Assembly: GCA_020137815.1 (NCBI GenBank) | Contig: CM035351.1 | Location: 4,485,078 to 4,549,077 of the forward strand | Reading direction: 5' to 3' | Source of the DNA: Hormiphora californensis | Taxonomy: Eukaryota > Ctenophora > Tentaculata > Cydippida > Pleurobrachiidae | Length of the DNA stretch: 64,000 nt | Part shown: positions 1 through 19,600 of the stretch, one piece after another | Numbering within the stretch: the stretch's first letter is position 1 | How the letters are laid out: each line of letters begins with the position of its first letter | Notes under the pieces: model-generated | Databases searched by the model: none | The model's input: only the letters and a program-made list of their open reading frames with translations | What the model was told of the DNA's origin: nothing | Program-made: the position numbers and the translations under genes

Positions 1-82
1 AGACATGACTAGACCCTAAAATAAATTGTTTTTGTTAGTTTTGCGTCAAAAACCAAAGGATTGGTTATAGGTTGGGTGAGCC

Positions 83-205
83 TTTGGTGATGCAGTCACC
101 CTTACAACTCCCATGCGTGACCAGGCAAAACGAAGCCTGGAAGCGGACTGAGTTGTAAGAGGTGGGTTGTCCGGTTGTAAGAGGTGACGGCGCCACTCAA
201 ATAAA
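83..205. repeat. short dispersed repeat with TTGGTGA-type end
   Basis: The stretch contains GCAGTCACCCTTACAACTC and a GGCAAAACGAAGCC core. The same blocks occur in opposite orientation near 33,495-33,562, and a looser relative (GCTTCGTTTTGGC and GTCACCAA) lies near 1,445-1,525. Copies start or end with TTGGTGA/TCACCAA. This is a dispersed non-coding element family, probably a small non-autonomous transposon. Its exact borders are uncertain. Confidence 0.45.
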
Positions 206-310
206 ATTGGTGCAAAGTGTAATCAACTTCATAAAATCTCTCAAAGGACAGCTAAAAATATAAAACTCTCATAAGGACAGCTAAAAATTATAAAACTTTT
301 CACCATTCCA

Positions 311-2325
311 TTAAACCCGAGAGCTATCTCCCTTCACAACCTCATCGTAACTAGGAGGAGGAGGTAAATTGTCTTCATCCACCCCTGTGTTTTCAATAAC
401 CAAGTTTCCATATTGTGGTGGTCCCGTAGTAGTAGCAGTCGGTCCAGGACTGCTAGGAACGGGATGTCGTTCAGGGGTTATTGTCCCTTCTAGTTCAATA
501 TTGTCTATGGATGCATGGCTCCGGAGTGATGGTCCAAGTGCCAAAGTCGGTTCCGATGAAGACCTCTGAAGGGGTGCGACTCTTCGATGAAGCTGAGGGG
601 TCATTGGCCCTTCTGCAGAGGCAGGGCGTTGACTCTGGCCTTCGGCGAGATTTGGCGTGGCCGATGGATGTGCAGCAGTAGACTCTGTTGAACTGTCGAA
701 GTGTAAACACTCGCAATCCCTTGTCAGCCAAATAATAGGTATGAAAATTGATCCCTTGTTACTGGAAGAGAAACTCAGTTAGATCTTAGTTTTACATACC
801 AAGCTTGATTCCAGGTTATAAAATGAGCATATCCATGGCATATAATAAGAGCATTTTGTACTTACAGTAATGTGATTGCATCGGGTATTTGATATTTTTT
901 CATCCTACAGACAATGGCCAGTAGAACATACACCATCAATAGTATAGCGTAAGTTGAAAAATGTATAACGTATACAACCAGTACTCCAATGTTAGCAAAC
1001 ATTCCGAACAGATTCCTATAATAAAGCATAATTTATTACATATGTTCAATTTTCTATAATTGCAACAAAAATATATCGATATTTAGATTGGTTTACACTT
1101 ACGCCAAAACCGACTCTTGTTGTTCCACTTTAGCAACCAACATGGATGCGCCAAGGTGACAGTAAAGAGATATTCCGAAAAACGCCGACAGAACGTAATT
1201 AGGCTTCTGCAGGGAAAACAAGGGAATTATAAAAACAGATAAGAAAGGAAAGTTGCAAAAATGCAGTAACAGAATCAATCGAGCTCGTGTATTAACCGTA
1301 TAGTTGAGAAAGAGTGAACCATCATCATATACATTGAGTCTACGGAAACAGGGAATCCACTCCAATTCCAGGTCATCCAAAACCAGGTCATCAAATTCAA
1401 CAAGTTCATCTAATTCAGTGACATTATTCTGAAACAGTCGATAAGTCAGTTGTTGGCGCCGACTGCGACAACTCAGCCCGCTTGCGGGCTTCGTTTTGGC
1501 ACACTACGCGTCACCAAATAAGTCAGCTAAATTTGCAAATATGGCGGAATGGAGTGCCAATAATCGGTCCATGGCATAAAATTATTACCAGTTCTGGAAT
1601 TTGAGCTGCTAGTTGTGTATTTATCTCTGCTTGAATATCCGGCCACTCACACTGTATCAAAGCTTCATCGGTACCATCGTCAAAAATTGTCGCCTAAACA
1701 TTGCATTGCAGATGATTTATATTTCTTGAGGGTTGCGGTCGAGTTTAGGGTCGGGAACACACTTCCCGTGCAATATATGTGCTATATTGAACCGAGTCTC
1801 TTACCCGTATACCCTACATAGAGGGAGCATGAAAAATATATATATTAGGCTAAAGAATACCTATATTAGGCTAAGAATACCTTTATGTCACTGACATGGT
1901 CCTTGTTGATATACAGCCCTGTGTAACTATAGGTGTCGTTGTAGTCGAAATAAGTCACATTACGGAAACTGGCAGTAATAACTGGAACATAGTACTCTTC
2001 AAAACTTCCCTCACACCACAATTTTGTCCACGATATCTCTTTTATCTCGCATGTTCCTTTCGTAATAAATACTGAACAAAATGATAATACTTACAAGTTG
2101 AACCTATAACAAATGAAATGTAGAAGTAAGTTCTGTCAAGATAGAGGTAATGTAGAAATAATGTTGAAAAACATGCAAATATGCAAAAGCATAATTTTCA
2201 TTCATATACTTACAATTACTATATTCTCTAATTGGGTTGATGAAAACCACTCCTGTGGCTATGAGAGAAGCAAAGGTGATGATTATAAAGATCCGTGGGA
2301 TGTAAACTTTATCAAAATAAGCCAT
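311..2325 (-). CDS. multi-pass membrane protein with two PPxY motifs, five exons
   Basis: I assembled five exons on the minus strand (2325-2214, 2071-1881, 1428-1103, 1015-866, 761-311) with GT-AG borders and matching phases, giving about 409 residues. A 90-nt in-frame stretch at 1296-1207 could also be an intron (GT...CAG), giving about 379. The N-terminus (MAYFDKVYIPRIFIIITFA) is a signal-anchor or first membrane helix. It is followed by an extracellular-looking region with cysteines and N-glycosylation sequons (NVT, NDT, NYT). Two or three hydrophobic helices follow (VLSAFFGISLYC; IGVLVVYVIHFSTYAILLMV). The C-terminal ~130 residues are Ser/Pro/Thr-rich and contain GPPQYG and PPPPSYDEV, both PPxY motifs of the kind that bind WW-domain proteins such as Nedd4-type ligases. 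I do not recognise the family. It could be a tetraspan-like trafficking or adaptor protein. Confidence 0.7.
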
Positions 2326-2599
2326 TCTTTATCATGAGTCATAACTACAATCGAGAAAATTTTTGCTTGAATGAACCAGCTGCATGTTTTAGTTGTACTA
2401 ACACAACCACTCAAAATAATTATATAATCGGAACTGACAGAGTGTGCACCATTATGAATATTCACGACATATGCGGGACATTGCATTTTATTTCAGTGCG
2501 ACCTGCACAGTGCTGGCAAATTGCAAATTGCATTAATCATGAATCATCAAATTTCATCTTACCTCTAGCGGAACAAAATAAGTTATAGAATGTTTTTAT

Positions 2600-3734
2600 C
2601 AATACCAACATAGTAAGACAAGAGAGAAGTTTTGAAAAGGTGGCTACAGGGTACTAAACCCACTATACTCTTCCACCTTACTGACAGTATTTTACTGTAT
2701 GGACTGTCCTTACACTCTACAAACGGTATAGAAACCCAACTGTTCTCAGTCTGCAAAAACCATCAAGATAAACACTTCAACAGCCAACTGAATACACAGA
2801 ACTGCTAAGACTAAAGACAGGTATTATATGCCGTTGCCATAGACTACCAATATATAGACTCTCGTGTACAGGAAAGCTAGCTTGAGTACATTGTTGTATT
2901 GTGTAGAACTATTAATAGCTCAAAAAACTTTAAACAAACATTCACATATAACGTTGCAACGAGTGTATCGTATCTAGACCCGATCGGTATCACTTTATAA
3001 TAATCTCCACTATAATCTATAGATCGTACGTGAACAAGTTTTTAAACAAAATAACAGCACTGCACAGCGAGTTTAATTGTACAGCCTTTGGATCAAATGC
3101 ATCTGTAGACGCTTGAACTTTAGATGTACAAGCAGCTTCAGTTTTGATATGCAGTTAACGTGATGGTCTTACACAACTTGGAAGATAATACAGAGAGAAA
3201 TAGGGAGAGAGAAAGAGAGAAAGAGAGAAAAGAGAGAGAGAAAGAGAGTAGAGGAACATAAACAAACATACGGTTCACCAAGGCTATATGAATACTACAC
3301 ACATACGTCACGTACACACCCACGTGATACATTGTGTATGGATACTGAACATGTACAGCAATTCTTATTGTGTCCTTCGCCCCTTCCAATCTCTGTGATC
3401 TAACACGATATCTATCATGATACACCCGGGTTTATTTTTCACCTTCAACGTAATGTAAATGTAAACAATGACAGATGTGACAAATGGGATACGTCATGAA
3501 TAATGAATATGGGTAAACTAGGTTTGTTGTAATATGTGTAGATGAACATCCTTTATTATATAGCTGCATGTTTTATGGTATACTATCAACTTCCGGTAGT
3601 TTCTATCTACACTTTATTACTACATTGTATCTTCCCTGTGCCTGCAGCTAATACAGTATCAGCCAGACACCAATACAGTACAATAGTAGGTAATCAATTC
3701 AAGGAGGGAGGGACAGGGAGAGAGGGAGAGAGAT

Positions 3735-3796
<62 letters not shown>

Positions 3797-4017
3797 AATG
3801 AGAGAGAGAATGAGAGAGAATGAGAGAGAATGAGAGAGATACAGAAAAGAGAAGGGAGGGAGAATGCTACAGATGCTGTTGTAGCCTAACAAAAGAAATC
3901 ACGTGCCCTATGTAATACTGCAACCGACCATCTTTCATTATTTGGTCACTCTCTGCAGTTGTCGTGTGTTGTTTGTTGCATCAAGTCAACCTCACATTTA
4001 TCGAGTGATATTCTGGA
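2600..4017. other. intergenic region between divergent genes
   Basis: No coding region is supported here. It separates the minus-strand PPxY gene from the plus-strand sulfotransferase and so should hold both promoters, but I see no convincing TATA or initiator. Two purine tracts (GA-rich, 3188-3249 and 3711-3850) are the only obvious features. Confidence 0.5.
3711..3850. repeat. (GA)n microsatellite
   Basis: Near-perfect GA dinucleotide array with interruptions (GGGA, GAATGA). The translated ORFs through it are low-complexity artefacts. Similar arrays occur at 3188-3249, 13740-13915 and 54535-54672. Confidence 0.9.
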
Positions 4018-4990
4018 ATGATGCGACTATACCCCCCACTCAACATACCATGGGAACACCACTCCATCAATGGAGTCCCAATGAGCCTAATGACTGGTAT
4101 GTGTAGTCATCCAACTTGTCATTATTATTCTAGAACCTGTAATAGATACCCATCTCTGAGTGTAAATGATGTGTTTACAATAAACTCTCCGTTTCCTAGG
4201 TAACCAGGCAAGCTATGACGTCATCAAGTCAATGCCCATTACACAGCACGATCTATTCCTGGCGTCCTATCCCAAAAGTGGAACAACCTGGTTGCTGAGT
4301 ATTATCTACAACATAATGGATGGTGAGGGTGATATGGATAATCTAATTCCCTGGCTGGACTGTGACCCTTACACTCACTGCACAGAGCAACAAGCAACCA
4401 ACTCCCCTGGGAATTATAGGTTCTTCAAGACTCACGTCCCATTCTCTTGGCTACCATGGCAACCGACAACAAAGTACATTTACGTGGCACGCAACCCGAA
4501 AGATGTGGCGGTCAGTTTTTACTACTTTTTGGGAACCACTCTCAACCAGGCAATGGGCATGTCAAAGGATTATGGTGTTGATATGAGAAGCTTTGTAGAT
4601 CTTTTTGGACAGGGAAATGTCCTATACGGTGATTGGTGGAGTCACGTGATGTCATGGTACCAGGCATCACAGGATCACTCTGAAAATGTCCTATTCCTTA
4701 CTTACGAAGAACTATCCGCAGATATGAAAGGGGTAATTCTACAGGTAGCTCATTTCATGGGAAAAGAACTATCAGAGGATAGAGTCACCGAGATTGAAGA
4801 GCTGTGTACGTTTAAAAGGATGAAACAAAACAGCAAGGCAAGCATGGCGTATGTCAACAATTTCTGGAGGAAAGGAGTGGTCGGAGACCATATCAACCAT
4901 TTTACGGACAAACAAATCGAATATTTTGACGGTAAATCATCAAAAGTACTCCCAAAAGAACTCTTGAAAAGATTGGCACTTTCAGCATGA
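4018..4990 (+). CDS. cytosolic sulfotransferase (SULT family), two exons
   Basis: Transfers sulfuryl groups from PAPS to hydroxyl or amine acceptors in the cytosol. Exon 1 is 4018-4096 (donor GTATGT) and exon 2 is 4200-4990 (acceptor TTTCCTAG), giving 289 residues, the usual SULT length. The 5'-phosphosulfate loop YPKSGTTW, the KTHVPFSW segment with the catalytic histidine, the 3'-phosphate motif RNPKDVAVSFYYF and the C-terminal RKGVVGDHINHFTD (RKGxxGDxxNxFT) are all present. The short exon is supported because its phase fits and it supplies the expected SINGVPM stretch ahead of the core. An ATG inside exon 2 (4232) would give a shorter, N-truncated protein and is less likely. The acceptor substrate cannot be told. 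Confidence 0.88.
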
Positions 4991-5559
4991 GCTGGCAACT
5001 GGATTTTCCGAAAACTGAATTCATATGTAGATTGTATTAAAGTCGGATTTTTTTAATTTGTCACCCCCCTTTTCGTGCGCGGAATGTTTTTTGCATCACA
5101 TCACATGTTATAACGTGTGGTGTGCGCATCAAAATTGATAAATTTCACATGCGCGGTCATTTTGGGGTGACAACTTCAAAAAATCCGACTTTAATTAGTA
5201 TGTACTGCAAAATCGTTGTTTCTCAAATCTCATTTTATTTGGGAAAGGTCAAAGCCCAAAGGGCAAGAAATCAAGTAAATGTGAAAGTGATAGTAATCAA
5301 AAGACTGTGGATATTTCTTTTATCCTAAAATACCAAAGTCTTTTTGGGGCACGATGTGCCATGTGGACGGGTCTTTGGGAAAAAACATCAACTTTTTCAT
5401 TTTTTAAACTTGTCAAGAGCGTTTCAAAATTTTTTTCGGAAAATTCGTATATCGGGAAATTAGCGCGCTTTCTGCAGCAAAAAGTCAATTTGCTCGCGCG
5501 TTACATTTTGATTCCCGGCGCGCGCTGTCCATGTCATTCGCGGCCGTGAAAAAAATTTC

Positions 5560-6240
5560 AAAGCGTGAAGAAGTTGGCCAGCCTTAAAATCTGGGTGTTT
5601 CGTGAGTGCTGACAAACGGTTTTTTAGGTTTAGGGCTAAAGTAGGGTTAGGGTTGAGGTTTGGGTTGGGGTTAGGCCTTGACATTCCCTGCCAGATAAAC
5701 TTTGAATTAGCCAAAACAGTTGAGTGGTTCGGCGGTTAGAGCCGTTTTAGTGAATGAAATTTTTTGGAAGCACGCACCTGTAAACAGGCCACCAAACACC
5801 CAGATCGTAACGGCGCCCGAAGAAGTTTTTTAAAGCGTTTTTGCAACATTTTTTTCAGTCCCTACTCCCGGCCCCCAGGCCCAGGCCGGCCAGCGTTAAA
5901 ATCTGGGTGCTTGGAGTGTCAGCACTCACGGTTTTTAAGGTTAGGGCTAAAGTAGGCTCAGGGTTGGGGTTTGGGCCTTGACATTTCCTAAAGTGCGTTT
6001 CAAACGACTTGACCTGAGATTCCTGGAAATTCAGGATACACACGCAATGCGCCAAATTCCAAGAATTACGGGTCAAGTCGCTTGAAACGGACTTTACCAG
6101 TTAAATTTTGGATCAGCCAAAACGGTTAAGTTGTTTCATGGCGGTATAGCCATTTCAGTGCACTGCACAGGGTACTTTTCGGCAGCACGAACCTGTAAAT
6201 AGGCCACCAACCACCCAGATCGTAACGGTGCCCCGACTCC
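5560..6240 (+). repeat. two diverged copies of a TTAGGG-like repeat block
   Basis: Copy A (about 5570-5830) and copy B (about 5885-6240) share, in order, AAAATCTGGGTG, a degenerate TTAGGG/TTTGGG tract (GGGTTAGGGTTGAGGTTTGG in A), CCTTGACATT, a gccAAAACgGTT block and AGATCGTAACGG. Copy B carries an extra palindromic insert. The G-rich tract resembles a degenerate interstitial telomere-like repeat but is too imperfect to call telomeric. Confidence 0.6.
5990..6096. mobile_element. ~107-bp foldback element inserted in repeat copy B
   Basis: Terminal arms AAAGTGCGTTTCAAACGACT and its near-complement at 6070-6096 flank about 50 bp. The block interrupts copy B of the surrounding repeat at a position where copy A is continuous, so it looks like an insertion rather than part of the repeat. 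No coding capacity. Confidence 0.6.
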
Positions 6241-6372
6241 CGGTGGCAAATATTTAAAGATTTGGTTTTGAAGGATGCTGAACACTGAACAGTCACACAT
6301 ACACCAAAATTAACGTGCTTCATACTTTAGGAGTCGAAATGTAGCCAGCGGAAGTAGCAGTAAGAAATCAAG

Positions 6373-14879
<8,507 letters not shown>

Positions 14880-15475
14880 TAGTTCAAAAGAGCAGTGAAT
14901 ATATAAAGAAATCGAGGTTGTACAGTAGTTTAGTTAAGCGTATTATTCACTCTCTCTTCTCTAGCATTTGAGTCGCCTGACATTGTGTCAACTTATGAAC
15001 AACTCAATCTTATCATCGATGTGGTTGAATTAGAGCGTAGAGAGTTAATGTAAGTTTAGTTTCTATTTTCCATTTGATTTGAGTCGATGTCTTTTATAAG
15101 TTTATCGATCAGTGTAGTTTGAAGTTTTTTATAGGTAGTTTTAGTCAAGTTGCTACTACATATTGTATATTTATGAGATAGTTTATGAGAATTTTAACGC
15201 TGTTTTTATGTTTGTGAGCTGTAAATATACTGTGGATACTGTAAATATACTGTGGATACTGTATGTCTAGAACCTGAAGTTAGTTTTTCTACAAAATGTT
15301 TGTTGTTTTTCAAGAGAACTGATCCCAAGAATGAGAAAATCTAGAGAAAGTGAATAGTGAGTTCAGCGTAGTAGTGAGTAAGACGTATTTAGAAGTCGTC
15401 AATGATTGACTAGAGCTCCAGTTACTCATTGACGACTTCTTGCACACTACGCTGCATGGAGCAAGGTATAAAACA
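14880..15475 (+). other. TRPM 3' flank
   Basis: Follows the TRPM stop codon and presumably includes its 3' UTR. No gene is seen. It holds a small direct repeat (AATATACTGTGGATACTGT twice, about 15227-15263) and a hairpin pair AAGTCGTCAATGA / TCATTGACGACTT near 15391-15440. Confidence 0.5.
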
Positions 15476-16356
15476 TAACGTGTTGGGCATAAAAAATGTC
15501 CCCCCTAGACTAGCATAGTTCCAGATATCGTAGAGCTCTAAAATTTTACACAGTTACTCTATGGGACAAATAAATAGGTTCCACAAAATTTAAAACTTTT
15601 AGCTCAAAGTTCATTTTTTTGATCGGAATGAACATTATCACTTATTCCAAAAAACATGATTTTTCGGTCCAAAAGTTCAGCAATTGTCTTTGGCTCTCAA
15701 TTTTCTTTCAAATGCGACCAAAAAAAGCCAAAACGGCCAACCACAAGGCACACAGTGGTCATGTTTCTGACTGTTAGTCAGGTCATGTGATCCCCACCGA
15801 ATCGTGTAAGTTATTCTGAATTGCTAATCAGGATTAGTTGTGGAGAATCACGTATCACAGCCGCTAATGAGGGATGACGATGATGATTGGCCATGAGATC
15901 CGAAGCTCATTAACAAGTCACCTCTTTACCCAAGTGCTCCCGAATCACATGTCGCTTCTTCGATACACATCCCTCATTAGCGACTGTGATACGTGATTCT
16001 TCCCCACTAAGCCTGATTAGCAATTCACGATTCGGTGGGGATCACATGACCTGACTAACAGTCAGAAACATGACCACTGTGTGCCTTGTGGTTGTCCGTT
16101 TTGGCTTTTCTTGGTCGCATTTGAAAGAAAATTGAAAGCCAAAGACAATTGCTTGACTTTTGGACCTAAAAATCATGTTTTTTGGAATGAGTGATAATGT
16201 TCATTCCGATCAAAAAAATGAACTTTGAGCTTAAAGTCTGAAATTTTGTGGAACCTATTTATTTGTCCCATAGAGTTACTGTGTAAAATTTTAGAGCTCT
16301 ACGATATCTGGAACTATGCTAGTCTAGGGGGGACATTTTTTATGCCCAACACGTTA
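15476..16356. mobile_element. 0.88-kb foldback element between the two TRP genes
   Basis: Starts TAACGTGTTGGGCATAAAAA and ends with its reverse complement. The arms run about 400 bp each with high identity (both contain ATCGTAGAGCTCTAAAATTT and its complement) around a short centre near 15,905. No ORF is conserved. Confidence 0.8.
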
Positions 16357-16672
16357 GCTCACTGCCAGCACTGAGAGTTTTTCTATATATCATGTACAAC
16401 ATGCACATCGCAAGCACACTCTACCAGCCCTGGCCTAGTCAATTAGAATGCACAACGACAATTAGATTGAGATAGTCAAGCCTTGCCGAGAAAAATATCC
16501 CCCATGTATATGTGCCAAACTAATATATATAAACATGTCTGGCTAATCCGACCCCGTTCGCTTCAGATCGAGTCGACACCGCCGGACAGAACTAAACCCC
16601 CAAATCTGTCCTAATTTACCCAATTTCCCAAAACTAAACCCCATTCCGCCCTATCATTTTAGCTGTGTATGT
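16357..16672 (+). other. putative 5' region of the TRPA-like gene
   Basis: About 300 bp between the foldback element and the chosen ATG. It contains no ORF and no clear TATA box. An earlier untranslated or coding exon cannot be excluded. Confidence 0.3.
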
Positions 16673-19600
16673 ATGTCCCGACGAGTTGATGTCCTACCGC
16701 CACTTCGGAATGACAACCACTATGTCAAGGAAGTAGAGCTGGCTGAATGGAACTCTCTCCCAAAAGATCAGGGCTCCCGTCATGGAGGATCTGGTGGTGG
16801 TCGTGATGATGAGGAACCTCTGGTTAAGAGAACACCCTCTACCAGGTAAAATAATCCTCATTTGAGATGGTATTTCCATGCTGTGGGCCATGTTCCAAAA
16901 TCAAAAGTGTCGAGTGATGTAACTATCAAAAGCCCCGCTGCATTTCCTAGAATAGTTCAATACATTTGCATCATTGATTTCGTTAACACGCATGAGTCAT
17001 GCCCTCTGTGGCATCGGTGGGCATCATTTAAACTCTCATGGGACATCACAGAAGATGTCTCTTTCTTGTTAATAAGTTGGGAACGTTCCAAACATCCCAG
17101 TGTAGGAAGAGGGTTTGTGCAGGGGTTACCATAGCAACTGCTTGCCATATCGGAAACACAGAAAGCGAGAACATTAGCCCTATAACTACGCAATCTATTA
17201 TAGCTACTGCAGTTGCTATGGCAACACTTCTGAAAACGATAACTTGTTTGGAACGCGCGGCCAACTATGAAGCGGTATCATCGCGCGCCAACGTGCCCTC
17301 TCTTGGACTCCGGCCGAGTCACACAAATCTGACAACCGTGACAACTTGTTGAGTAACAAGTGACAGCTCCAATTAAGTGGAGCAGCAGCTGCCGAGTCTG
17401 GCAGGTGTCCAAGCTATCCATGTACTATATCAATACCTTCCATTCTTTCAGAGCAAAGAGGCGGAGAGCCAAGGCCAAGACGGATGCAGTTCTAGCATTC
17501 CAGAACCCTGTAGCAGAGGTTAAAGTAGATATGGATGGTGCTAGGGATCCCTACTTGGAGCTATCTCACTCTGTTAACGACCCTACCACTCATGCCCTCC
17601 TTTACTACTTTCACAGCCTGTCAGAGTCAACGGTAAGACAATCCGAAATGATATGAAGAATTTAGGCGTGACTTTCAGTCACAATTCCTCGTCTTTTCAC
17701 CCTCTTTATAACTCTCCTCTATCCCAGGACCCAAACACCGTGGCGGCATTTGATCGAATAGACAGCCTGATAGAGAGTGGGGCGGATGTTAATGCCAGGG
17801 ACCGGGTCGGAGCAACACTTCTCCACGAAGTAGCCCGGGACTGGGGAGCTGATATCGCCGAGTATCTCATCACCAAGGGTGCCAATGTGGTTCTGGCGGA
17901 CAAGAGGGGTCGGACTGCATTGCACATTGCCTGTATGACGGACAATGCGGATGTGGCGGGGGTGTTATTGGTAGCTGGGGCTCCACCTGATAGGGTTACT
18001 GAGAGGGAGGAACAGACACCGTTACATTACGCTGCCAGGAATGATGCTGCTGACACTATCACGGTACGTAGAGGAAATATTAGTTTGGATTTGTGGCTCA
18101 CACAATCATCTTATTTCATAAAATCACAGAGCGAATGATCTCAGATATATGAGTTGATCACAACCTGTTTATCGAGATCTGATCCTCTAACCTGCAGGTT
18201 CTGAATGAGCACGGTGTGACACTAGACCCCAAGGACTACAAAGGACGGACCCCATTGCTCCTAGCTGCCGAATTGGACAGATCCGTGGCGGCCCTGAAAT
18301 TACTTCAGTATGGGGCTAAAGCTGGTATCATAGACAAGACAGGTATGTGAGCTGGGAGTGGGAAAATATAAAACGCATTAGTTTAGGTTTTCGAAATAAA
18401 CAAACAAATTAAAATCAATACAATTCACACACTGCTCCTCCGTTGGTTGTTCCTCAGTTTCTTGAGAGCCATTCGTTTGTTCTGGAACCACACCCGCACC
18501 GTCTCCTGGCTCAGTTCCAACTCCTCTGCCAGCTGGGCCCGTCTCTCCAAGGTGATGTAGTGGTTGGCATCAAATTCATCCTCGAGTTGATCCAGCTGTT
18601 GGTCCGTGAACACTGTCCTCTGTTTCCTGCGCCGACGGACTGGTCCGGCAGTAGATGGGTTTTGAAAGGACCCCGGGAAGAAGAACTGGGGTGCAGTTGG
18701 GTCACCTCCGGGTGATGGTGTGTCGGGAGGGGTTATATCCGTGGGAGTGGAGGCGGCAATGGGAACAGGTGGTGGGCTGACAGTCAGGAAGTTGGTTGTG
18801 TCCCCGAATGTAGGTGTGGCCGGGGTGTCCAGGGTTGGGGACAGGGAAGGTAGGATTAGGTCTGCTGGTGGTGGTGTAGGGTGTGACAGGGTCGGTAGTT
18901 GTCCAGTAGATGGAGGGCTGTTGTACGGGACAGCAGTATAGGGTCCTGGGATCGGGGTGTAGGCAGGATAGTATAGCACGGGAAGGACAGTTGGGAGCTG
19001 ATGATGGTGTCGAGAAAGGTAGGAGGGAGAGAGGTAGGGTTCCGCTGATCTAACTCGCCTCCGTGCGGCCAGAGAGGAATGTTGTTGCTGCTGATGTGGT
19101 ACCAGGAAGGGAGGTTGCTTCTGGTAGGGAGTAGGAGAGGAGTTCTGGTAAAATGGAGTAGGAGAGGGCTTCTGGTAGCAGGGTGTATGGGTTTGTTGAG
19201 CCAGAAGGTAGAGCTCGTGGAGATAGTTGTCAAATGAAGACATGGTCAACAGATTTAGTAGTAGGCAGCAGTAGTGATTGTTGTTGTTGTCGATGTGATA
19301 TGATTAGCAAGGTCCAATGATCACCCTTTATACCCCCGCTACCCTTGTATCCTGGCATATCTCCTCTCACCCTGTCACCCACTCTCCTCTCTCCCTCATC
19401 CATGGTGTAGGGGAGAGATGAGAATGGTTGACAGGGTTTCTTATCACTCAGAAGCTGTGAGTTGTAGTTTGGAAGTGGGTCACATATCGGGCTGTGATAC
19501 GTGATCTGCTTACTAACAATAACAAGCTAGTGTGCGAAGTGTTATGTGATACGCAGAACCGATGTGCAGTGAGAAGTGACACGTGAGACGGATGTAGCAA

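Larger units (their letters stand above)
4991..6372. other. intergenic repeat-bearing region
   Basis: No gene is supported. The left part is AT-rich with low-complexity T and A runs. The right part holds two diverged copies of a GGTTTAGGG-rich repeat described separately, ending about 130 bp before the TRPM start codon. Confidence 0.5.

Noticed and set aside
3659-3892. Ser/Leu-rich ORF on the minus strand
   Set aside because: Pure translation of the GA microsatellite. The same applies to ORFs at 13695-13943, 54393-54737, 54456-54782 and 54490-54726.
3903-4106. Possible C-type lectin fragment (HQWSPNEPNDW)
   Set aside because: The motif is short and lies in a frame whose phase does not fit the downstream exon. 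The overlapping frame from 4018 supplies the sulfotransferase N-terminus with correct phase.
18856-19233. 125-codon minus-strand ORF over the homeobox N-terminus
   Set aside because: Alternative frame of the homeobox exon with no domain. The 274-codon frame contains the homeodomain.
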